NCBI GenBank assembly: GCA_000493965.1
Contig: AWNV01000106.1
Span: forward strand, 123-6,448
DNA from: Candidatus Aminicenans sakinawicola JGI OTU-1
GTDB taxonomy: Bacteria > Acidobacteriota > Aminicenantia > Aminicenantales > Aminicenantaceae
Reading direction: 5' to 3'
Length of the DNA stretch: 6,326 nt
Positions 1 through 4,444 of the stretch are shown piece after piece (positions within the stretch are counted from its first letter, which is position 1; the number at the start of each line of letters is the position of its first letter). The notes under the pieces are model-generated. The model was not told where the DNA came from. It worked only from the letters and a program-made list of their open reading frames with translations, and made no database searches. The translations under genes and the position numbers were made by a program.

Positions 1-1
1 C

Positions 2-139
2 TTTGCCACGGTGAAGAAAACTCTAAGTATTTCCCTGCTTGAGCCGCATGTATATTCAGAGAATGAATACGAAACACTGAGGAGCGTAATCGCCCCGATG
101 ATAGCAAAGGGTGTAGTCTTGTTCTCTGATAAGAAATAA
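2..139 (+). CDS. C-terminal end of an unidentified protein (5' truncated)
   Basis: An open frame enters from the left edge and ends at TAA 137-139, giving 45 residues that begin FATVKKTLS and end VVLFSDKK. The composition is that of real coding sequence: alternating beta-type residues, then an amphipathic stretch (ENEYETLRSVIAPMIAKG) and a short hydrophobic strand. This tail resembles the C-termini of DUF3857/transglutaminase-like exported proteins, which often end with an acidic-aromatic 'eY..LR' helix followed by a 'VVL' strand, but that is a weak inference from a very short piece. No hairpin terminator is evident after the stop; transposase debris starts about a dozen bases downstream, so this gene probably marks the edge of the older chromosomal backbone. 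Confidence 0.55.
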   Translation, partial: FATVKKTLSISLLEPHVYSENEYETLRSVIAPMIAKGVVLFSDKK

Positions 140-150
140 GGCAGTGAACT

Positions 151-255
151 GCACGGATTGTCATCCCTAACTATCCCCATCATATCATTCAACGTGCTCA
201 TAACCGCCAGACGGTTTTTGCCGCTGAGGATGACTACCGCTACTACCTTCAACAA
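151..255 (+). pseudogene. REP-associated tyrosine transposase (RAYT, Y1_Tnp family), N-terminal remnant
   Basis: Translation from 151 gives ARIVIPNYPHHIIQRAHNRQ followed by TVFAAEDDYRYYL, which closely matches the start of IS200-like REP-associated transposases (usual pattern 'R..IP..PHH...RGN.R..VF....DY..YL'). Such enzymes are single-strand DNA transposases with an HUH histidine pair and one catalytic tyrosine. Only about 35 residues remain: the HUH motif ('NHVH') and the catalytic tyrosine helix are missing, and a TGA at 145-147 lies directly upstream with no start codon, so the piece cannot be expressed as a transposase. The canonical 'RGN' reads 'RAHN' here, another sign of decay. Downstream the frame runs without a stop into an ATPase fragment. 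Confidence 0.8.
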
Positions 256-318
256 ACCTCACCACATTTTTGGGGGTCAGTTCGACAAGTTGTTAATCTA
301 CACGGTATATTAACGGCT

Positions 319-490
319 ATTTATGAAAGAACACTGAAAAACCGATTGCCTGAAACCAGTTTTTTTCTTTTTGGGCCGAGGCAGGTGGGTAAAACCACCC
401 TGCTTTGTTGTTTCCCCCGTTAACCAATCCTATCGGTTATATTTCGCTCATGTCCTTCCTCCAAATAGATTGTTCAAAGAACTGAAGTGA
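319..490 (+). pseudogene. AAA_14/DUF4143-type ATPase, N-terminal remnant
   Basis: From 319 the frame reads IYERTLKNRLPETSFFLFG then PRQVGKTTLL, the standard opening of AAA_14 ATPases: a short helix with 'ER.LK..L', a hydrophobic strand and a Walker A motif GPRQVGKTT at about 375-401. The frame stops at TAA 421-423. Moving one frame gives NQSYRLYFAHVLPPNRLFKE and ends at TGA 488-490, which may be the next stretch of the same protein after a small indel. Everything past that, including Walker B, sensor 1 and the DUF4143 nuclease-like half, is gone. Because the fragment is in frame with the transposase remnant, they look like one ORF of about 90 codons, but this is fusion of debris. A larger relative lies at 894-2202. 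Confidence 0.7.
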
Positions 491-506
491 GGAACAGGAG
501 AAAATA

Positions 507-521
507 AATCTGTCCCCTTTT
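507..521 (+). repeat. 15-bp repeat AATCTGTCCCCTTTT, left copy
   Basis: The sequence AATCTGTCCCCTTTT occurs here and again in the same orientation at 3593-3607. It lies just downstream of the transposase/ATPase debris. From general knowledge, AATCTGTCCCC-type strings are often seen next to REP-associated transposase genes in environmental bacteria, so this is probably a relic of such an element. The two copies enclose the ATPase gene and the whole toxin-antitoxin cluster. Confidence 0.6.
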
Positions 522-711
522 CTAAAAAAATCAGCTGTGCCTAAAATTGAATGCCCATTGCTTATAACGCACTACTGAACATAGCAGATTAGAGATTAAA
601 TGAAAATTTATAATCCACCAAAGCCCACCGGCGGTAGCCTGCCTCAATCTGCTGTCAATGCGGACTCACCACTCCATTTCCCATTTAACTGTGATTGCGA
701 TCTCTTCCACC

Positions 712-747
712 TGTCATTGCAAAGCTTTGCATGAAGCGCGGCAATCT
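712..747. repeat. GTCATTGC...GCAATCT dispersed repeat with a 14-bp palindrome
   Basis: The segment runs TGTCATTGC, then the palindrome, then GAAGCGCGGCAATCT. TGCAAAGCTTTGCA at 718-731 is a perfect 14-bp inverted repeat. The frame of the unit (GTCATTGC ... GCGGCAATCT) is a REP-like repeat known from many environmental bacterial genomes, typically mobilised by REP-associated transposases, which fits the remnant at 151-255. Only one copy is in the window, so the assignment rests on recognition rather than on copy number. Confidence 0.5.
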
Positions 748-791
748 TAAACAATACGTATTAATCCACATCTAGTCTTTGTTTTTAAGTT

Positions 792-809
792 TTTATCCGC
801 GTCAAATGC
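792..809 (+). repeat. 18-bp direct repeat, copy upstream of the ATPase gene
   Basis: TTTATCCGCGTCAAATGC here matches TTTATCCGCATCAAATGC at 2270-2287 with one mismatch in 18, in the same orientation. The pair brackets the ATPase gene. This copy is followed by six T (810-815), and GCGT-CAA-ATGC can fold into a weak four-pair hairpin, so it could also stop rightward transcripts. It may be a target-site or end-type repeat of an inserted unit, but no transposase lies inside. Confidence 0.45.
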
Positions 810-824
810 TTTTTTGCTTTTATA

Positions 825-853
825 TTGCATTTATTTAACATTAATGCTATTAT
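825..853 (+). promoter_or_regulatory. candidate sigma70-type promoter for the ATPase gene
   Basis: TTGCAT at 825-830 and TATTAT at 848-853 are separated by exactly 17 bases, and TGC immediately precedes the -10 box, giving an extended -10 element. The -10 matches consensus at five of six positions; the -35 only at three. Transcription would begin near 860, leaving a leader of about 34 bases before ATG 894. The region is so AT-rich that chance matches are likely; a perfect TATAAT at 883-888 is too close to the ATG to drive the same start with a normal leader. Confidence 0.4.
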
Positions 854-893
854 TACTAAAAATAATTTAATAATAACAATATTATAATTAAAG

Positions 894-2202
894 ATGCAAA
901 ATAACCAATATTTCTCCCGCAGCCTTATGGAAAAGTTGAAGAAATGGATTGACCGCAGGGAAATCTATGCAATTAAGGGCCCCCGCCAATCAGGCAAAAC
1001 TACACTTTTAAAGATGTTGAATGAATATCTGATAAGGAAAAAAGGAGTAAGTCCTGACAATATTATATTTTTGACTTTTGAAGACAGGGATATTTTAGAG
1101 AAATTTTCAGCAGATTCTAAGGAATTTATAAGAAGCTACATAGGCAAAAAAAAAGAAAGAGCGCTTTTATTTTCTTCTAGACGAATTTCATTATCTTGAA
1201 GAAGGGGGACAAAAGTTAAAACTTCTTTATGACCTTTTTGAAAATGTTAAGTTTATAATAACCGGCTCTTCATCTTTGGAATTAGCAGGTAAAACGGCTA
1301 AGTATTTAGTTGGAAGAGTATTTTCATTTTATTTACCTCAATTGAGTTTTGCTGAATATCTTGGCCTTAAATCTCAACAGATGAACAATATATATTGTGA
1401 GAGAACAAAATTTCTCAAAGATTTTATTATTTCTGGAAAAGATTTCCTGTTAGAAAAAGATATTTTTGCATCGGATTTTAAAAAGTATTTTGAGGAATAT
1501 TCAATATTTGGTGGCTATCCAGAAGTCGTTAAGACTGAGGACTTTGAAACTAAAATAACTATATTAAAAAATATTTATGAAACTTATGTTACAAAAGATA
1601 TCATTGAACTTTTAAAAATTAATAAAGTCTCAAAATTTAGAACTATTGTAAAGCTATTAGCTACAAGGATTAGTAGTTTAATAAACTTTAACAGCCTTTG
1701 TAATGATTCCAACACTTATTTTCAAGAACTAAAAAGCTTTCTTTCAGTTCTTGAAGAGACTTATATTATATATCTTTTAAAACCTTTTTATACTAACAAG
1801 GCAACAGAACTTAAAAAAAATCCTAAACTCTACTTTATCGATACAGGTTTGCGAAATTTTGCTATAGACAATTTCAAAGAAATAGGATTAAGAACGGATG
1901 GAGGAAATCTTATAGAAAATACAGCATTTATTCAACTGCGCATTAATTACTCTGAAATTCCTATTAAATACTGGAGGACCTTAGCAAAAGCAGAAGTTGA
2001 TTTTATCCTGGAAAGAGAAAAAGATATTGTTCCCATAGAAGTAAAATATGCTAACATGTCAGAACCGAAAATAACTCGGGGCTTTAGAAATTTTCTGCTC
2101 AAATATAAACCAGAAAATGCATTAGTCCTTACTTGTGGTTTCTGTGGGCAGTTAAAAGTAGATTCGTCTTTAATCAAGTTTATTCCAATCTGGTATATAT
2201 AA
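894..2202 (+). pseudogene. AAA_14/DUF4143 family ATPase with a one-base frame break
   Basis: Two frames together encode one protein of about 435 residues, normal for AAA_14 plus DUF4143 ATPases. The first frame (ATG 894, stop 1197-1199, 101 residues) carries Walker A GPRQSGKTT at residues 29-37. After removal of one A from the A9 run at 1146-1154, translation continues through Walker B FLLDEFHY (about 92-99), a sensor-1-like IITGSSS (about 120-126) and the DUF4143 half with YFIDTGLRN. A PD-(D/E)XK-like end follows: NLIENTAF, AEVDFILE, PIEVKYA. All family motifs are present and no other stop interrupts, so the break is recent, a sequencing error, or bypassed by slippage. Without bypass the product lacks Walker B and is inactive. 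The cellular role of this family is poorly defined. Only a weak AAAG precedes the ATG; ATG 927 is an alternative start. The gene is more AT-rich than its neighbours, suggesting transfer. Confidence 0.85.
1146..1154 (+). other. A9 homopolymer at the frame break in the ATPase gene
   Basis: Nine consecutive A lie exactly where the two halves of the ATPase stop sharing a frame. Reading eight A instead of nine joins SYIGKKKER to FYFLLDEFHY and restores a perfect Walker B. Runs of nine A are known sites of RNA polymerase slippage and are also common sites of indel mutation and sequencing or assembly error; the sequence alone does not separate these. Confidence 0.7.
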
Positions 2203-2269
2203 ATTTTATATCCGCACCTCTTCCTGCCCACTGGGCTTATGGAAAGAAAGAAATTCCTTATTTACTGCC

Positions 2270-2287
2270 TTTATCCGCATCAAATGC
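2270..2287 (+). repeat. 18-bp direct repeat, copy downstream of the ATPase gene, with a small hairpin
   Basis: This is the second copy of the repeat at 792-809 (one mismatch). Here CGCAT-CAA-ATGCG at 2277-2289 forms a perfect five-pair stem with a three-base loop followed by CTTTT, so on the plus strand it could weakly terminate transcription leaving the ATPase gene. It lies in the 89-base gap between the convergent ATPase and hicB-like genes. Confidence 0.45.
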
Positions 2288-2291
2288 GCTT

Positions 2292-2621
2292 TTATCTGGT
2301 CAGTTTTGCACTGATAAGTCGGTTTAGACTTACGCCCGCTTCAGCAGCTTGGATTGATAGATCTCTATGGACTTCCGGGGGAATCCTGACAGAAAATTTG
2401 CCACTATATTTCTTATTGAATAAAGGCTCCGGGATTGAGTCACCATCGGTCTCCATAATTTTTATACCCTCCGCAACAATTCTGCGGATACCTTTCAATG
2501 CCCCCTCCGGCGTTCCAGCCAACCAACTTAAACTCGGGAACTCCGCACAGAGACCCAAATACTCGTCATCTTTATCTGACCATATTACTCGATAAGAATA
2601 TCTATCTTTTTTTAACGTCAT
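2292..2621 (-). CDS. hicB: HicB-family antitoxin
   Basis: This 109-residue protein has the two-part HicB layout. Residues about 8-60 form the partial RNase-H-like fold, with the family signature YRVIWSDKDDEYLGLCAEFP and SLSWLAGTPEGALKGI. Residues about 73-106 (YSGKFSVRIPPEVHRDLSIQ, then AAEAGVSLNRLISAKL) form a ribbon-helix-helix-like DNA-binding tail. HicB antitoxins bind and block HicA and repress their own operon through the tail. The start ATG overlaps the stop of the upstream hicA-like gene (ATGA) and is preceded by a very strong Shine-Dalgarno, GGAGGAAGG at 2625-2633, so this antitoxin should be translated at high rate. Length and motifs are intact. It is the last gene of the minus-strand cluster. 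Family assignment is firm; partner specificity is inferred from adjacency. Confidence 0.9.
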   Translation of the reverse strand: MTLKKDRYSYRVIWSDKDDEYLGLCAEFPSLSWLAGTPEGALKGIRRIVAEGIKIMETDGDSIPEPLFNKKYSGKFSVRIPPEVHRDLSIQAAEAGVSLNRLISAKLTR

Positions 2622-2866
2622 TTTCCTTCCTCCAATTTATCAATGGCATCCAAGACTTGCCTTACTTGATAGTCTTTGGCTTTACCTTTAAAATTTTGGA
2701 CATTTATCAGCGGAGGGTAAATCCAGCTTACCTTATATATCCTGTGGCTTGTGCCTTTTTGTCTTGGTTCCCCAAAATAATAATCACAAACTCTGCATAC
2801 GTCTCCAAACCTTACATTGACAGGGTTTACCCTCATCTTCGCCAATATTTTTTGGATTTCGTCCAT
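2618..2866 (-). CDS. hicA: HicA-family toxin (mRNA interferase)
   Basis: This 82-residue protein fits HicA, a small double-stranded-RNA-binding-fold mRNA interferase that cleaves mRNA and slows growth. It opens MDEIQKILAKMRVNPVNVRF, the helix typical of the group with an N-terminal 'I..KM..NP.NVRF' pattern. The active-site region is RQKGTSHRIYK, with the conserved histidine at residue 41; many HicA proteins read GSHH or GGSH at this point. The remainder (INVQNFKGKAKDYQVRQVLD and a final helix) gives the second strand pair and C-terminal helix. The ATG lies three bases after the stop of the RelE/ParE-like gene and has no strong ribosome site of its own, so it probably depends on translational coupling. 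Its stop overlaps the hicB start by four bases. Confidence 0.85.
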   Translation of the reverse strand: MDEIQKILAKMRVNPVNVRFGDVCRVCDYYFGEPRQKGTSHRIYKVSWIYPPLINVQNFKGKAKDYQVRQVLDAIDKLEEGK

Positions 2867-2869
2867 GGG

Positions 2870-3169
2870 TTACATGATACCACTATTGGTGTTATTGTCA
2901 AGAACAGAGTTGTGTGGGCCGACAACTCTTAATAGAATCTCGTTTTTGTCGTTATATTGAAAAGTGAATCGGTAAAAATCATTTACCCTTGCCTCAAAAA
3001 TGGATCGAGTCCGTTTGATTTTTTTTATTCTCAAGGATGGATGCCGGGGATTGGAGACCAGAAGATTCAATTGTTTTTTCAGCTTTTTTCGGGTTGTTTG
3101 GTCGAGTTCAAGAACGCACTTCTTGAATCTTTCGGTTCTTGACAGGCTAATCTTTTCCTTCCATTTCAT
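2870..3169 (-). CDS. RelE/ParE-superfamily toxin
   Basis: Starting at ATG 3169 the product has 99 residues, the usual size of RelE/ParE toxins. An open frame reaches 3214, but ATG 3169 has GAGG at 3179-3182 with nine-base spacing and gives the family-like start MKWKEKISLSRTERFKK. Two N-terminal helices (about 10-40) are followed by the characteristic NPRHPSLRIKKIK (40-52), the strand FEARVNDFYRFTFQ (59-71) and ILLRVVGPHNSVL (78-90). This pattern matches the RelE/StbE-like plasmid-stabilisation toxins, which either cleave ribosome-bound mRNA or poison gyrase; the sequence does not decide which. The start lies inside the 3' end of the antitoxin gene (23-base overlap), so the two are translated together. 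Arg61 and His86 are plausible functional residues by position only. Confidence 0.85.
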   Translation of the reverse strand: MKWKEKISLSRTERFKKCVLELDQTTRKKLKKQLNLLVSNPRHPSLRIKKIKRTRSIFEARVNDFYRFTFQYNDKNEILLRVVGPHNSVLDNNTNSGIM

Positions 3170-3428
3170 CGATAAGATCCTCGACCGAATCAAAAGATTT
3201 AACTTTCCCCTCACGGATTTCGCGTTCTGCCTCTTCTTCGAGTTTCTGCCAGCGCTCCATCCAGAACCAAGCCTGGTCTTTATCTATGGTTTCCTGGGGA
3301 ATCAGAACGATTGTGTTGTCTATGACTTTTGCCAATACAATACTTCCTTTTTCGATATGAACTTTCTTCCTCATATATAAAGGAAGGGTGATTTGCCCTT
3401 TTTCTCTCACTTTTATTAATTCTTCCAT
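3147..3428 (-). CDS. AbrB/MazE-type (SpoVT-AbrB domain) antitoxin
   Basis: This 93-residue protein begins with a SpoVT-AbrB swapped-hairpin DNA-binding domain at residues 4-47: IKVREKGQITLPLYMRKKVH, then KGSIVLAKVIDNTIVLIP. The second half (WFWMERWQKLEEEAEREIRE, GKVKSFDSVEDLIDEM) is helical, acidic and rich in tryptophan, as expected for the tail that wraps and neutralises the toxin. The ATG at 3426-3428 follows GGAG at 3436-3439 with seven bases between. It is the first gene of the cluster, directly behind the promoter at 3480-3508, and overlaps the RelE/ParE-like gene by 23 bases. The protein is expected to neutralise that toxin and to repress the promoter. AbrB-type antitoxins more often accompany MazF or VapC toxins, so the pairing with a RelE/ParE fold is worth noting, though it is known. 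Confidence 0.87.
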   Translation of the reverse strand: MEELIKVREKGQITLPLYMRKKVHIEKGSIVLAKVIDNTIVLIPQETIDKDQAWFWMERWQKLEEEAEREIREGKVKSFDSVEDLIDEMEGKD

Positions 3429-3479
3429 GGCATTTCTCCAAAAAGCAGTCTTATTTTCCTAATTTCCTACTTTCTCACC

Positions 3480-3508
3480 AGTTTAAAGTAATCTAAAAAT
3501 TTTGTCAA
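3480..3508 (-). promoter_or_regulatory. sigma70-type promoter of the four-gene toxin-antitoxin cluster
   Basis: Reading the minus strand, a perfect -35 TTGACA (3503-3508) is followed after exactly 17 bases by TAAACT (3480-3485), four of six matches to the -10 consensus. Transcription would start near 3473, leaving a leader of about 45 bases before the antitoxin ATG. That leader contains a tandem eight-base repeat (TAGGAAAT, then TAGGAAAA, minus strand, 3453-3469) that could be an antitoxin operator; this last point is speculative. No other promoter-like sequence was noticed inside the packed cluster. Confidence 0.6.
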
Positions 3509-3592
3509 TCGTAGGACCCTTAATAAACTGACCCGAGCACATCCTAAACAGACAAAAGGCTAAAATGCTAAAAGAATGTATAATTCACGCAT

Positions 3593-3607
3593 AATCTGTC
3601 CCCTTTT
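3593..3607 (+). repeat. 15-bp repeat AATCTGTCCCCTTTT, right copy
   Basis: This copy is identical over 15 bases and in the same orientation as 507-521; both are followed by a C/T-rich tract. It lies between the divergent toxin-antitoxin promoter and the phosphatase gene and marks the right-hand limit of the accessory block. It is probably the relic of a REP-type element; no transposase lies beside it. Confidence 0.6.
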
Positions 3608-3634
3608 TCTTGAATTTGGTGCATTTCCTTTATC

Positions 3635-3739
3635 ATGTCACAGCTAACTTGGTTTGACGATAAGCCTCAAGAGATGTATCGTACTCATTTAATGGTTGAT
3701 GCAGTCTTTAATAAATATGATGAAAAAAATAATGGTTGA
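3635..3739 (+). CDS. short possible ORF overlapping the phosphatase start
   Basis: ATG 3635 opens a 34-codon frame ending at TGA 3737-3739: MSQLTWFDDKPQEMYRTHLM, then VDAVFNKYDEKNNG. The composition is balanced and protein-like, with no low-complexity sequence. Its stop overlaps the preferred phosphatase start by eight bases (ATGGTTGA), the type of overlap seen in translational coupling. Against it, no Shine-Dalgarno precedes the ATG, a stop lies upstream at 3611-3613, and a repeat borders it on the left. It may be a small leader peptide, the surviving tail of a longer gene cut by the accessory insertion, or chance. I do not recognise the sequence. Confidence 0.25.
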   Translation: MSQLTWFDDKPQEMYRTHLMVDAVFNKYDEKNNG

Positions 3740-4316
3740 GAAGATATATTTGATGCGTCATGGATTGACAGAGTCCAATAAGAAGAAGATCTATGCAGGC
3801 GGCAGTATGGAAGGGTTATGTGATAAGGGTATGGAAGAGTTATTTGATGTGGCAGAAAAACTTGAGGGATTTCAGATAGAAAAGATTATTTCGAGTCCTG
3901 TGCGCAGGGCTGTTCAGAGTGCTGTGATAATAAACAGTTTCTTAAATTTAAATATTGAGATAGATGATAACTTTAGAGAGATAGAAATGGGACCATGGGA
4001 GGGATTTTCTGAGGATGAGGTTATTAAAGAGTATCCGGAAGAGTGGAAAATATGGAATACAAAGCCTTCAGAACTTAGGATAAATGGCAGAGAGACTCTG
4101 GCAGAGCTTCAGTTCAGGGCTGTAGATGGGATTAAGAGGCTGTCTGATAAGGCCGAAAGCTCTGTTCTTCTTGTTGTTACTCATACTGCTGTAATACGAG
4201 TGCTGTATCTTTATTATAATGAGATGCCCCTTGATGAGTACAGAAAAATTGATGTCCCGAATAATTCAATATTTCTTCTTGATAATAAACATATATCGCA
4301 AGTTCATCTGAAGTGA
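3732..4316 (+). CDS. histidine phosphatase family protein (phosphoglycerate-mutase-like, CobC-like)
   Basis: From ATG 3732 the protein has 194 residues, typical of branch-1 histidine phosphatases. The catalytic RHG motif is LMRHGLTESN with His10; the second conserved arginine is in SSPVRRAVQS (Arg59), the acid is in FREIEMGPWEG (Glu83), and the second histidine is in VVTHTAVIR (His151). All four core elements are present, so an active phosphatase acting through a phosphohistidine intermediate is expected. The family includes cofactor-dependent phosphoglycerate mutases, CobC (alpha-ribazole phosphatase) and broad phosphatases; at this length, and without cobalamin genes nearby, the substrate cannot be named. 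RHGLT replaces the commoner RHGET/RHGQT. Starts at TTG 3696 or ATG 3717/3720 are possible; none has a clear Shine-Dalgarno. ATG 3732 is chosen because MVEKIYLMRHG is the standard family opening. Confidence 0.85.
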   Translation: MVEKIYLMRHGLTESNKKKIYAGGSMEGLCDKGMEELFDVAEKLEGFQIEKIISSPVRRAVQSAVIINSFLNLNIEIDDNFREIEMGPWEGFSEDEVIKEYPEEWKIWNTKPSELRINGRETLAELQFRAVDGIKRLSDKAESSVLLVVTHTAVIRVLYLYYNEMPLDEYRKIDVPNNSIFLLDNKHISQVHLK

Positions 4317-4321
4317 ATAAG

Positions 4322-4360
4322 TCAAATTAATTTGAATCATTTATGAGGAATAGCTATAAA
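4322..4360 (+). promoter_or_regulatory. candidate promoter of the beta-barrel gene with an overlapping 14-bp palindrome
   Basis: TTGAAT at 4332-4337 and TATAAA at 4355-4360 are separated by exactly 17 bases; the boxes match consensus at four and five of six positions. TCAAATTAATTTGA at 4322-4335 is a perfect 14-bp palindrome that overlaps the -35 box, a common place for a dimeric repressor or activator to bind. It also sits just after the phosphatase stop, so it could serve as a weak AT-rich hairpin. The leader to ATG 4445 would be about 78 bases. Confidence 0.4.
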
Positions 4361-4444
4361 TTTATATACTGAAAAAAGATGAAATAATTGATATACTGCC
4401 GAGTAACCGAATGATCACATACTGAAGGAAGAGGCATTGTTAGG

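Larger units (their letters stand above)
491..890. other. gene-free stretch with dispersed-repeat fragments
   Basis: No credible coding frame was found on either strand. The stretch contains, in order: one copy of a 15-bp repeat (507-521), a GTCATTGC...GCAATCT-type repeat with a perfect 14-bp palindrome (712-747), a copy of an 18-bp sequence that recurs after the ATPase gene (792-809), and a strongly AT-rich segment from about 815 carrying the promoter candidate for the ATPase gene. The mixture of decayed mobile-element pieces suggests a site of repeated insertion. Confidence 0.6.

Noticed and set aside
270..300. GTTCGA near 280 as a tRNA T-arm
   Set aside because: No acceptor stem, anticodon arm or CCA-type 3' end can be built around it; it falls in mobile-element debris.
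1947..2231. 94-codon minus-strand frame opposite the ATPase 3' end
   Set aside because: It mirrors the conserved DUF4143 region on the other strand and has no family-like motif or ribosome site.
2224..2236. GCCC-ACT-GGGC as a terminator for the ATPase gene
   Set aside because: The stem has only four pairs and no T-run follows.
2239..2932. Overlapping plus-strand frames across the HicA/HicB genes
   Set aside because: They are antisense to well-recognised toxin-antitoxin genes and read as low-quality protein with no motifs.
2957..3380. Plus-strand frames (61 and 126 codons) opposite the RelE/ParE and AbrB-type genes
   Set aside because: They are rich in Phe, Leu and Ser as expected for the antisense of Lys/Glu-rich genes; the minus strand carries clear families.
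894..3428. ATPase plus TA genes as a new anti-phage defence island
   Set aside because: The components are common accessory genes, the ATPase is frame-broken and on the opposite strand, and nothing in the sequence shows that they act together.
3559..3574. Tandem GCTAAAAT/GCTAAAAG as a CRISPR or iteron array
   Set aside because: Only two adjacent eight-base units without spacers; no CRISPR array or origin-like series of repeats exists in the window.
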